Assembly (NCBI GenBank): GCA_024654165.1
Contig: JANLIP010000107.1
Location: forward strand, 1-6,083
DNA from: Candidatus Kaiserbacteria bacterium
GTDB lineage: Bacteria; Patescibacteriota; Minisyncoccia; Phycocordibacterales; UBA2100
Direction of reading: 5' to 3'
Length of the DNA: 6,083 nucleotides
Part shown: piece by piece, positions 1-4,793 of the stretch
How the letters are laid out: the number at the start of each line of letters is the position of its first letter
How positions within the stretch are numbered: the stretch's first letter is position 1
Position numbers and translations under genes: made by a program
Notes under the pieces: generated by a model
Databases searched by the model: none
Told to the model about the DNA's origin: nothing
The model's input: only the letters and a program-made list of their open reading frames with translations

Positions 1-262
1 GAAGCGTTGCGCCAAAGAGTATTAGGATGCCGCCGGAGAGACTCGTCCAGAAGTACGGCGGAACCATAATGAACGCCGTTCCAGCCTTGAGCAGGAAGGT
101 GAACAGAATTATAGAGACCGACAAAGACCCGACAACGATATACGGGGTCCACCGGCTCCTCCCCATAGCGGAGGAGCCGATAACGACAGGAAGCAGGGGC
201 AGAATGCATGGCGCCAGCACGGTGAGCACCCCCGCTATGAATGAGACGATGAGAAACGCCAT
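1..262 (-). CDS. CcdA/DsbD-type cytochrome c biogenesis transmembrane protein, N-terminal part (cut by window edge)
   Basis: Only the first 87 residues are inside the window; the gene continues past position 1. The start is the ATG at 262-260, two bases after the thioredoxin-like gene's stop. The protein opens with a hydrophobic helix containing the hallmark LAPCILPLLPVVIG (about residues 16-29), in which Cys19 corresponds to the first of the two membrane-embedded redox cysteines of CcdA and the DsbD transmembrane domain. A second helix follows at about residues 41-58 and a third begins near residue 74. The family carries electrons from cytoplasmic thioredoxin across the membrane to extracytoplasmic thiol proteins. 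The adjoining membrane-anchored thioredoxin-like protein is the obvious partner, and the two are probably co-transcribed. The second catalytic cysteine lies outside the window and could not be checked. No strong ribosome-binding site is visible, so translation may be coupled to the upstream gene. The family assignment is firm; the exact subfamily is not. Confidence 0.88.
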   Translation of the reverse strand, partial: MAFLIVSFIAGVLTVLAPCILPLLPVVIGSSAMGRSRWTPYIVVGSLSVSIILFTFLLKAGTAFIMVPPYFWTSLSGGILILFGATL

Positions 263-264
263 GG

Positions 265-804
265 TTATTTTATTTCCGCGATAAGCGCGGCGAACGTCGG
301 GTTGCTCACCGACCACTTCTTTATCAGCGCGCCCTTTGAATCAACTTCCACTATCGTGTGCTGATAGGTAACGCCGTATTTTTGCCTAAGAGCAATTTCC
401 GTATCGTAATTTACCTTCAGAATGATAACGCCCGAAGGGATGCCGGAAAGATTTGTTTTGATATCCGCGTCAAGCGGCCTGCAGAGAGGGCACCACTCTG
501 CGTGGAAGAAGAGAAGCACTTTGCTGTCTCCCGCATTAGCGACTTTCTCCGGAGAATACGCCTCGTAAGAACCTTTCGCCATCATCGTATCCGCCGTATC
601 CTTCTTATCCATCATAGCCTCGTCCTTCTTTACCATTGTTTCTTCGGCTTTCGGCGCCATAGTCTCGTTTGCCTGCTGAGCCGCAGCATCCGTTTCCTTC
701 ATCATCGCATCGTTAGTTGCATTTTGATTGGAAAGTGCGAACCAGCCCGCTCCGCCCAAGATGACAACCGCCGCGCTGATAATTATTAACCGTGTCGTAC
801 CCAT
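265..804 (-). CDS. Membrane-anchored thioredoxin-like protein with Met/Lys-rich linker
   Basis: This 179-residue protein has three parts. Residues 5-24 form one hydrophobic helix after a short Arg-containing start (an uncleaved anchor or signal peptide). Residues about 30-78 form a low-complexity linker rich in Met, Lys, Asp, Glu and Ala, with repeated DAMMKETD, DEAMMDKKD and DTMMAKG-like units. Residues about 80-179 form a thioredoxin fold. The active site is AEWCPLCRPL, with Cys105 and Cys108, and it follows the usual hydrophobic strand VLLFF. The conserved cis-proline of thioredoxins (normally IPT) is replaced by YQHT, with His149 in that place. It should sit outside the membrane and exchange electrons with the CcdA-type protein encoded 2 nt downstream. 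A promoter lies at 871-844. The start ATG at 804 places the anchor helix correctly; there is no clear Shine-Dalgarno sequence. The thioredoxin fold is well supported; whether it acts as reductase, oxidase or peroxide-coupled protein is unknown. Confidence 0.88.
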   Translation of the reverse strand: MGTTRLIIISAAVVILGGAGWFALSNQNATNDAMMKETDAAAQQANETMAPKAEETMVKKDEAMMDKKDTADTMMAKGSYEAYSPEKVANAGDSKVLLFFHAEWCPLCRPLDADIKTNLSGIPSGVIILKVNYDTEIALRQKYGVTYQHTIVEVDSKGALIKKWSVSNPTFAALIAEIK

Positions 805-843
805 AAAATTATTTGCTAACTAATAAAATAGAAATACTCCCCA

Positions 844-871
844 AGTATAGAGGGTGTATTGGAAATGTAAA
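844..871 (-). promoter_or_regulatory. Sigma70-type promoter for the thioredoxin-like/ccdA pair
   Basis: On the minus strand TTTACA (871-866; 5 of 6 matches to TTGACA) is followed after 16 nt by TATACT (849-844; 5 of 6 matches to TATAAT). Transcription would start near 837, giving a leader of roughly 33 nt before the ATG at 804. The -35 box is one half of an 18-bp perfect palindrome. This is a sequence-match prediction only. Confidence 0.55.
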
Positions 872-883
872 GGCGCCTTTACA
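866..883. promoter_or_regulatory. 18-bp perfect palindrome, candidate operator
   Basis: TGTAAAGGCGCCTTTACA reads identically on both strands. It lies 3 bases past the stop codon of the four-helix membrane protein and covers the -35 box of the next promoter. That location suits a dimeric repressor site. As RNA it could also fold into a 7-bp stem with a GCGC loop, followed on the minus strand by TTTCC, a poor U-tract, so a terminator is the weaker reading. The upstream XRE-type regulator is one candidate binder, but nothing in the sequence proves it. Confidence 0.5.
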
Positions 884-886
884 CAC

Positions 887-1249
887 CTACCGGTAATGTT
901 CCAGATACAGGCGCGCGACGAGCTTGGAAATCACCATGGCGGCAAGCGCCGATGAAACCCACGGGTCAATATCGTGCGCAAGTCCTTGAAAAATCAAAGC
1001 GAGCGTCAGGACGGCGATGCCGGAGAGATACGCCACGCGCCCCGCGTGCATTTTGTGGAGCATTTCCCGTTCATCATTCGCGCTTTCATACATAACGAAC
1101 CCGGCCCAGAGGCATGCAAGTATCGCCGCCCCGAGAAGCACAGCCGTTTGGGCCTGCGCCGGCATCCACAACATAAAGGGATCGGTAAGCAGTACCAGAA
1201 GTACCACAAGAACGACTGCCGTACTTATGTGAAAAAGTTTATTTGCCAT
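887..1249 (-). CDS. Small four-helix membrane protein paired with XRE regulator
   Basis: This 120-residue protein starts at the ATG at 1249 (MANKLFHIS), not at the further-upstream ATG at 1342. That longer reading would add 31 residues of basic, Cys/Trp-containing sequence lying inside the regulator gene. The ATG overlaps the regulator's stop by 11 bases, which indicates translational coupling. Four hydrophobic segments are visible: about residues 8-26, 34-54, 70-89 and 96-112. A polar charged loop, ESANDEREMLHKMHAGR, lies between helices 2 and 3. The DER...AGR loop between helix pairs resembles small membrane proteins of the DUF2178 type that are often encoded beside small XRE regulators. 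I recall this from the family and could not check it. Function is unknown; in such pairs the membrane protein may hold or sense for the regulator. The overlap with the regulator is what is certain. Confidence 0.75.
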   Translation of the reverse strand: MANKLFHISTAVVLVVLLVLLTDPFMLWMPAQAQTAVLLGAAILACLWAGFVMYESANDEREMLHKMHAGRVAYLSGIAVLTLALIFQGLAHDIDPWVSSALAAMVISKLVARLYLEHYR

Positions 1250-1451
1250 ATGAAATATGAAAAATATCCTCCACGGGAACTTTAAAGACGGAAGCGATTT
1301 TAAGCGCCAACAGCACGGATGGCGTGTAGTTCCCTTTCTCAATAGAGATGACCGTTTGGCGCGTAATGCCCGCTTTCCCGGCCAGTTCCTCTTGAGTCAT
1401 GCTCTTTTTAGTGCGTAACGTGTACACAGCGTTTGTAATATGTTCTCCCAT
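1239..1451 (-). CDS. Small XRE-family helix-turn-helix transcriptional regulator
   Basis: This 70-residue protein is almost entirely one HTH_3/Cro-CI domain. Helix 2, the turn and recognition helix 3 are readable as MTQEELAGKAGITRQTVISI, followed by EKGNYTPSVLLALKIASVF and the typical ending KVPVEDIFHI. This is the short stand-alone form with no ligand or dimerisation domain. I chose the ATG at 1451 (MGEHITNAVYTLRTKKSM) because this family begins about 17 residues before the MTQEEL motif. The longer reading from 1502 adds an unlike Trp/Arg-rich start. It overlaps the downstream membrane-protein gene by 11 bases, so the two form a pair. Its operator is not known. The two palindromes at 866-883 and 2645-2676 flank the region and are possible targets, by inference. 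No strong Shine-Dalgarno sequence precedes the chosen ATG; a GGAGG lies at 1486-1482, further upstream. Confidence 0.88.
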   Translation of the reverse strand: MGEHITNAVYTLRTKKSMTQEELAGKAGITRQTVISIEKGNYTPSVLLALKIASVFKVPVEDIFHISYGK

Positions 1452-1566
1452 GTTCCATTGTGTCCTGTTGCTCCACGATACCCTCCAGCTGGAAATGCGC
1501 AACTTAAGAAATTCACAGGATCCGCCGGCGGGAGCGTTACTGTCTTAGAGCGCAAAAGCAGAGTTT

Positions 1567-2271
1567 CTATATCCCGATAATCCCAAATATCTTTCCGATG
1601 CCGAAAGTAATTGCCATGGCGAGGACGCCTCCCGCTACAACGCGCACCGTGGCCTTCATTTTGCCCGCGCCGCCGGCATGCGCGCTCAACGTGCCGGTGA
1701 TAATGAGCGCTACAAGTACCGCCGCGAATGTGACGGGGATGCGCAGATTCTCCGGCGGCAGGGCTATGGCAACGAGCGGTATGAATGCGCCCGCGAGAAA
1801 GGCTGCGGCGGAGGCGAATGCCGCATGCCATGGATTCGTAAGGTTGTTGTGGTCTATGCGCAACTCCGCCTCAACATGCGCTGCGAAGGCGTCGTGAGCC
1901 GTAAGTTCTTCGGCCACTTTCTGTGCGGTCGCTTTTGAAAGACCTTTACTCTCATAAATCACTGCGAGTTCTTCCAGCTCCGCTTCAGGTTCGTTAATGA
2001 GTTCCAGTCGTTCTTTCTCCAGAAGTGCTTTCTCCGTGTCCCTTTGCGTGCTGACCGATACATATTCCCCGACGGCCATTGAAAGCGCTCCGGCCACGAG
2101 GCCCGCGACGCCGGCAGTAAGAATGAATCCTGCGGAATTTGAAGCTCCGGCAACTCCGACAACAATAGCGGCCACCGAGACTATGCCGTCGTTCGCTCCC
2201 AACACCGCGGCGCGCAGCCAGTTTAATTTCGTCCCCGAACCGCCGGTGTGCCATTCGTTATGTACGAACAT
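1567..2271 (-). CDS. VIT/CCC1-family iron/manganese transporter
   Basis: This complete 234-residue protein has normal length for bacterial VIT-family members. It begins with the His-containing start HNEWH and the signature NWLRAAVLGANDGIVS (about residues 17-32), with Asp28 in the first transmembrane helix. Helix 2 (about 46-70) ends in GALSMAVGEYVSVSTQRD, with Met65 and Glu69. Residues about 75-145 are an acidic, helical cytoplasmic domain (EAELEELAVIYESKGLS, then HVEAELRID), the region that binds metal in the plant homologue VIT1. Three more helices follow at about 148-170, 178-197 and 207-231. Family members move Fe2+ or Mn2+ out of the cytoplasm, usually in exchange for protons. The start at 2271 is supported by the family's usual short N-terminus. 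It follows the 90-residue membrane-protein gene by 47 nt and may share its transcript. The specific metal cannot be told from sequence. Confidence 0.93.
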   Translation of the reverse strand: MFVHNEWHTGGSGTKLNWLRAAVLGANDGIVSVAAIVVGVAGASNSAGFILTAGVAGLVAGALSMAVGEYVSVSTQRDTEKALLEKERLELINEPEAELEELAVIYESKGLSKATAQKVAEELTAHDAFAAHVEAELRIDHNNLTNPWHAAFASAAAFLAGAFIPLVAIALPPENLRIPVTFAAVLVALIITGTLSAHAGGAGKMKATVRVVAGGVLAMAITFGIGKIFGIIGI

Positions 2272-2318
2272 AATGCACTCATAATACTACGAATATAAAG
2301 CAAGGTGGAGTGTTGAAA

Positions 2319-2591
2319 CTATTTTGAATTCTCTGAAAGATGCCGGTTAATCCAGAGCCGTTTTATGAACGGAAGAGACTGCGTAGAGAGGAAATATCCT
2401 ATGACCGGGATGAAGGCGTTTCTAAAAGGATTCTCATTTCCGATGACAAAAAGCACCCCGCATGCGACTACATACGTAACGAGCATGATGGAGCACACGC
2501 GAAACGCGCTTGTTTCCCATGCCTTTTCCGCCTCAACACGGACATTCCGCTCTTCTATTTTTTGTATCCGCTGTTCAATATCCATACGCAC
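2319..2591 (-). CDS. Small membrane protein with N-terminal coiled coil and two helices
   Basis: This protein of up to 90 residues starts at GTG 2591, or of 88 residues at ATG 2585 (MDIEQRIQKIEERNVRVEAE). The ATG is the more ordinary choice. Neither has a well-placed Shine-Dalgarno sequence; AGAGG at about 2612-2608 is too far away. Residues about 4-25 are charged with heptad-like hydrophobics and should form a short coiled coil. Two hydrophobic segments follow, at about 33-51 and 58-74, separated by GNENPFRNAFIPVIGY. The tail is basic (IKRLWINRHLSENSK). The pattern of coiled coil, KAWETS, helix, NPF/NA, helix, LPFIK looks like a conserved small protein I associate with Patescibacteria, but I know no function or family name for it. 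It lies between a 32-bp palindrome and the VIT transporter gene. Confidence 0.75.
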   Translation of the reverse strand: MRMDIEQRIQKIEERNVRVEAEKAWETSAFRVCSIMLVTYVVACGVLFVIGNENPFRNAFIPVIGYFLSTQSLPFIKRLWINRHLSENSK

Positions 2592-2644
2592 GTATGTAAC
2601 TCATTCTACCTCTAGAATCAAAGATACTGGGACCTTTCCCGCTG

Positions 2645-2676
2645 ACATTCAAACATTTTGCAAAATGTTTGAATGT
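2645..2676. repeat. 32-bp perfect palindrome in an intergenic stretch
   Basis: Positions 2645-2660 are the exact reverse complement of 2661-2676, with no mismatch and no spacer. Each arm contains ACATT twice, at 2645 and 2653, so the full site holds four half-sites arranged symmetrically with 8-bp spacing inside each arm. It lies between the stop of the 226-residue gene (2691) and the start of the 90-residue gene (2591). In RNA it would make a 14-bp stem with a TGCA loop, but no U-tract follows on either strand, so it does not look like an ordinary intrinsic terminator. A double operator for a dimeric regulator, an RNase III-type processing hairpin or a mobile palindromic repeat are all possible. 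Confidence 0.8.
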
Positions 2677-2690
2677 GCTGAAATAGTTAT

Positions 2691-3371
2691 CTACCCCTCT
2701 CGTATTCTCGTTATCACTCTTCTAAAAGCCTCTGCTCCAAGATTTTTCTCACTTATGATGACGTACTGAGGACTGTTCAGGGTGAACACATTCGGGTATT
2801 TGGTGAGGGCATTAATCGCTTCAAGCCATACTTTCTTTCCTCGCATAATGATTATAACTGCGCCGCGCGATAATGCGGACTCGACAAGGGCCACCGTGTA
2901 TCTTTGTGATGGTAATACTCCTCCACTCCAACCGTATTTCTTCGAGTGATACGGAAAGTACTCTGCACAAAAAATCCGCTCTGAGACTTTTTGCGCCCCT
3001 ATGCCTACGGCACTGATGAGAGGTTTGAGCCTTTGCGTCCACCACCGGTATCCTGAGGGAATCGAGTTCGCAAACTGAGGATTTAAAGGCTGAAACGGGT
3101 AATCGCCGAATTGGTGAAGGAAATTTGCTCTTGAAAGTATATTCAAAAGAGTTTGCGTTTGTTCGTCCGAGTCGTCTGGCTCATATCCCGGATTGCCATT
3201 GAGAAAAACGACAGGGGCTTCCGGGTTGCCAGTATATGGCGAAGGCAATTGCTCAAGCATGATTTCCAAAACCGTACCGGCCTTTTTCCTGTTGAAGGTC
3301 TCGACCGCCTCCATATCTTCGGAGAGTATAAACGGAGGATTATCAGGCAGATTCTCCCATGGATTTTCCAT
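2691..3371 (-). CDS. Conserved-looking protein of unknown function, possibly uracil-DNA-glycosylase-like fold
   Basis: This 226-residue soluble protein has no signal peptide or membrane helix. The start ATG at 3371 lies 3 nt after the mltG stop, so both are almost certainly on one transcript. Readable blocks are VVFLNGNPGYEPDD (residues 54-67, a strand followed by a Gly/Pro/Asp loop), FCAEYFPYHSKKYG (134-147), the strand-helix AVIIIMRGKKVWLEA (171-185) and LNSPQYVIISEKNLG (198-212). A hydrophobic strand ending in an NPG-type loop, with a late SP/NP loop after a second core strand, resembles the arrangement of motifs 1 and 2 in the uracil-DNA glycosylase superfamily. The actual catalytic motifs are not clearly present, so I would not assign that activity. 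The FPYHS block is distinctive enough to serve as a family marker. The gene is real, judging by length, spacing and ordinary composition; the function is unknown. Confidence 0.8.
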   Translation of the reverse strand: MENPWENLPDNPPFILSEDMEAVETFNRKKAGTVLEIMLEQLPSPYTGNPEAPVVFLNGNPGYEPDDSDEQTQTLLNILSRANFLHQFGDYPFQPLNPQFANSIPSGYRWWTQRLKPLISAVGIGAQKVSERIFCAEYFPYHSKKYGWSGGVLPSQRYTVALVESALSRGAVIIIMRGKKVWLEAINALTKYPNVFTLNSPQYVIISEKNLGAEAFRRVITRIREG

Positions 3372-3374
3372 ACG

Positions 3375-4514
3375 CTAGCGCAAGTAGGTCTCTATGTTTT
3401 CCTGATGCCCTTCAAGTCTTGCCGAACAATGGATGTTGCCACCGCTGTCATGTAAGTAATAGAAGCAATCGGTTTCTTCCGGATGGAGAACGGCCTCAAT
3501 CGCTGTGACGCCGGGATTGTTTATCGGATGCGGCGGCAGACCTGCGTACAGGTAGGTGTTGTACAGAGAATCGATGCTCCGCGTGTCACTCCCTCCAATC
3601 GGCGTCCACCAGTCATCAATGCCGCGATACTCAACGCTTGGCTGAAGCATTTCAGGATTGAAGCAGAGGTCATTTTCCGGATTCCGCGCGTAGCTGTCCG
3701 GATCCTCGCACGGATCGTCTTTGTATGCCGCACGCGTGTCTCGGGCATACTGAACTGTTGCATCAATATCAAGTTTCTGGTCTTTCAAGAGCCTGTTCCA
3801 GAGAATACCCGCGATGAGCGGCATGTCATCCTTTCCGGCCGCTTCTCGCTGGACGAGCGAAGCGATCTTGAGGAGAGTTGGCCAGCGGATGTTCTGTTTG
3901 TTGGCCTCTTCCAGATACGGCGCAAACACTTCGTTGAACTTGGTTCGCAGGCGGTCAGCCACTTGGAGAAGTCCCTCGTCAACTGGAATCAGATAGGTGT
4001 CAGGAAAATACACACCTTCTACCTCATCGAATTTCATAGAAGTGTACGTGTTGACCCAACTGCTTTTCTGTTGATCCGTCCAGCCAAGCGTATCTGCGAG
4101 GAGTTCTGCAATCTGCTCTTTGCGGAGTCCCTCGGGGATAACAACCCACTTCATGTATGGGCCTTTTTTCAGGACACGAGCTATTTCAAAGGCGCTCATT
4201 GACTTGGAGATTTTGTAGGCCCCCGATCCTATGCAATCTACACAACGCACTGATATTCGGCCGGTGAATGCAATGCTGAAGCCCAGCGTGCTTTTAATAA
4301 ATCCTTTCTCTTTGAGCAGTTCCGCTATCTCCCGCGAGTCATCGATGATTTTCTTGTCGTGGTCTTCCGCGGTAGTCGTCGGTATCGTAAATTGCTCAAG
4401 TTCTGCCTGTTTTTGCGGTGCGCTAAAAAGCGACAGGTACAATGCAACTGCGCCGACAGCGACAAGCATGCCGAATACCGTGGCGAGCAGAGTTTTGTGT
4501 TTTGAATCGCGCAT
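3375..4514 (-). CDS. mltG: Endolytic murein transglycosylase MltG
   Basis: MltG cuts newly made glycan strands at the outer face of the membrane and so sets glycan length. This 379-residue protein has a single anchor helix at about residues 9-30 and an extracytoplasmic remainder. Readable family blocks are KWVVIPEGLRKEQIAELL (122-139), VEGVYFPDTYLIP (165-177), KIASLVQREA (216-225), IAGILWNRL (234-242), LDIDATVQYA (248-257) and YNTYLYAGLPPHPINNPG (318-335). By alignment from memory with the E. coli enzyme, the catalytic Glu corresponds to Glu224; the Glu usually two residues before it is Gln222 here. Compared with E. coli, residues about 258-315 form a longer insertion between the DATVQYA and YNTY blocks. 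Six cysteines occur: 91/94 (CVDC), 269/284 and 350/363. The start ATG at 4514 gives a normal basic N-terminus; there is no Shine-Dalgarno sequence. The assignment is firm. Confidence 0.95.
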   Translation of the reverse strand: MRDSKHKTLLATVFGMLVAVGAVALYLSLFSAPQKQAELEQFTIPTTTAEDHDKKIIDDSREIAELLKEKGFIKSTLGFSIAFTGRISVRCVDCIGSGAYKISKSMSAFEIARVLKKGPYMKWVVIPEGLRKEQIAELLADTLGWTDQQKSSWVNTYTSMKFDEVEGVYFPDTYLIPVDEGLLQVADRLRTKFNEVFAPYLEEANKQNIRWPTLLKIASLVQREAAGKDDMPLIAGILWNRLLKDQKLDIDATVQYARDTRAAYKDDPCEDPDSYARNPENDLCFNPEMLQPSVEYRGIDDWWTPIGGSDTRSIDSLYNTYLYAGLPPHPINNPGVTAIEAVLHPEETDCFYYLHDSGGNIHCSARLEGHQENIETYLR

Positions 4515-4526
4515 GAAAAGTATATC

Positions 4527-4532
4527 TATATA
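4527..4532 (-). promoter_or_regulatory. Possible -10 region of mltG
   Basis: The 39 nt between the terminator and the mltG start are AT-rich and contain TAATAT and, closer to the ATG, TATACT (minus strand). I found no convincing -35 box at 16-18 nt for either. If the TATACT were used, transcription would begin almost at the ATG, giving a leaderless message. This is a weak prediction. Confidence 0.2.
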
Positions 4533-4553
4533 TTAGCGCGTTACAGGACAAAC

Positions 4554-4581
4554 AAAAACTGCCCCGTTTGGGGCAGTTTTT
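4554..4581 (-). terminator. Strong intrinsic terminator after tRNA-Gln
   Basis: An 8-nt GC-rich arm, CTGCCCC with flanking A residues, pairs perfectly with GGGGCAG plus T residues around a 4-nt loop, giving a 12-bp stem (AAAAACTGCCCC/GGGGCAGTTTTT). The stem is flanked by A and T tracts on both sides, so it can work in either direction. On the minus strand it ends the tRNA-Gln (and any capA read-through) transcript and insulates mltG. Confidence 0.9.
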
Positions 4582-4660
4582 GTTCTGGATACCGGACCCA
4601 CCAGATATGCAATGACGGAATAGTTAGCTATGTGTCTCGGTCACCTGACTTAGCATCAGC

Positions 4661-4734
4661 TGGCTGCCGGACTTGGATTCGAACCAAGATGACGACCTCC
4701 AGAGGGTCGCATCCTACCGTTAGATGATCCGGCA
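4661..4734 (-). tRNA. tRNA-Gln (anticodon CTG)
   Basis: This 74-nt gene, with CCA encoded at 4663-4661, folds into a full cloverleaf: acceptor TGCCGGA/TCCGGCA, D stem ATCT/GGAT with loop AACGGTA, anticodon stem CGACC/GGTCG, loop CTCTGGA with anticodon CTG at 4702-4700, variable TCAT, T stem CTTGG/CCAAG and loop TTCGAAT. The U1-A72 pair and the discriminator G73 fit glutamine identity. It would read CAG codons. A promoter-like TTGAAT-17 nt-TATTCT lies upstream and a strong terminator lies 80 nt downstream, so it can be an independent unit between capA and mltG. Confidence 0.96.
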
Positions 4735-4736
4735 AT

Positions 4737-4760
4737 AAACTAGCGCCTAGCCGCTAGTTT
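4737..4760 (-). terminator. Stem-loop between capA and tRNA-Gln
   Basis: On the minus strand AAACTAGCG pairs perfectly with CGCTAGTTT (9 bp, 6-nt loop) and is followed by TTTATT. It sits 26 nt after the capA stop and 2 nt before the mature tRNA 5' end. It may terminate capA. If transcription starts at the tRNA promoter near 4758, it would instead be a leader hairpin removed by RNase P. Confidence 0.55.
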
Positions 4761-4764
4761 GTAG

Positions 4765-4793
4765 AGAATACTTTAAAAACGAGTCTTATTCAA
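4765..4793 (-). promoter_or_regulatory. Candidate promoter for tRNA-Gln, overlapping the capA stop
   Basis: The minus strand reads TTGAAT (4793-4788), a 17-nt spacer, then TATTCT (4770-4765). Each box matches the sigma70 consensus at 4 of 6 positions and the spacing is ideal. The -35 box overlaps the last capA codons. The predicted start is near 4758, just before the stem-loop that precedes the tRNA. Confidence 0.45.

Noticed and set aside
1239..1502. Longer starts for the regulator (1502) and the four-helix protein (1342)
   Set aside because: The extra N-terminal residues are unlike either family, and the shorter starts give the usual lengths and a coupled overlap.
1522..1531. CCGCCGGCGG palindrome between VIT and the regulator as a terminator
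   Set aside because: The stem has no loop and no T-tract. It is a short GC-rich palindrome only.
1397..1831. Minus-strand open frame of 144 codons overlapping the VIT 3' end and the regulator
   Set aside because: It runs in another frame through two well-identified genes and gives an Arg/His-rich product without domain signals.
2583..2596. CATACG-CA-CGTATG inverted repeat at the 90-residue gene start as an operator
   Set aside because: The arms are only 6 bp and overlap the start codons. It is too short to support.
3483..4202. Long open frame on the plus strand (239 codons)
   Set aside because: It is antisense to mltG, whose family blocks are clear. The plus-strand product is Arg/Ile-rich with no recognisable motif.
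4582..4660. Possible second tRNA or small RNA between the tRNA 3' end and the terminator
   Set aside because: No cloverleaf or stable fold is readable. It looks like plain trailer sequence.
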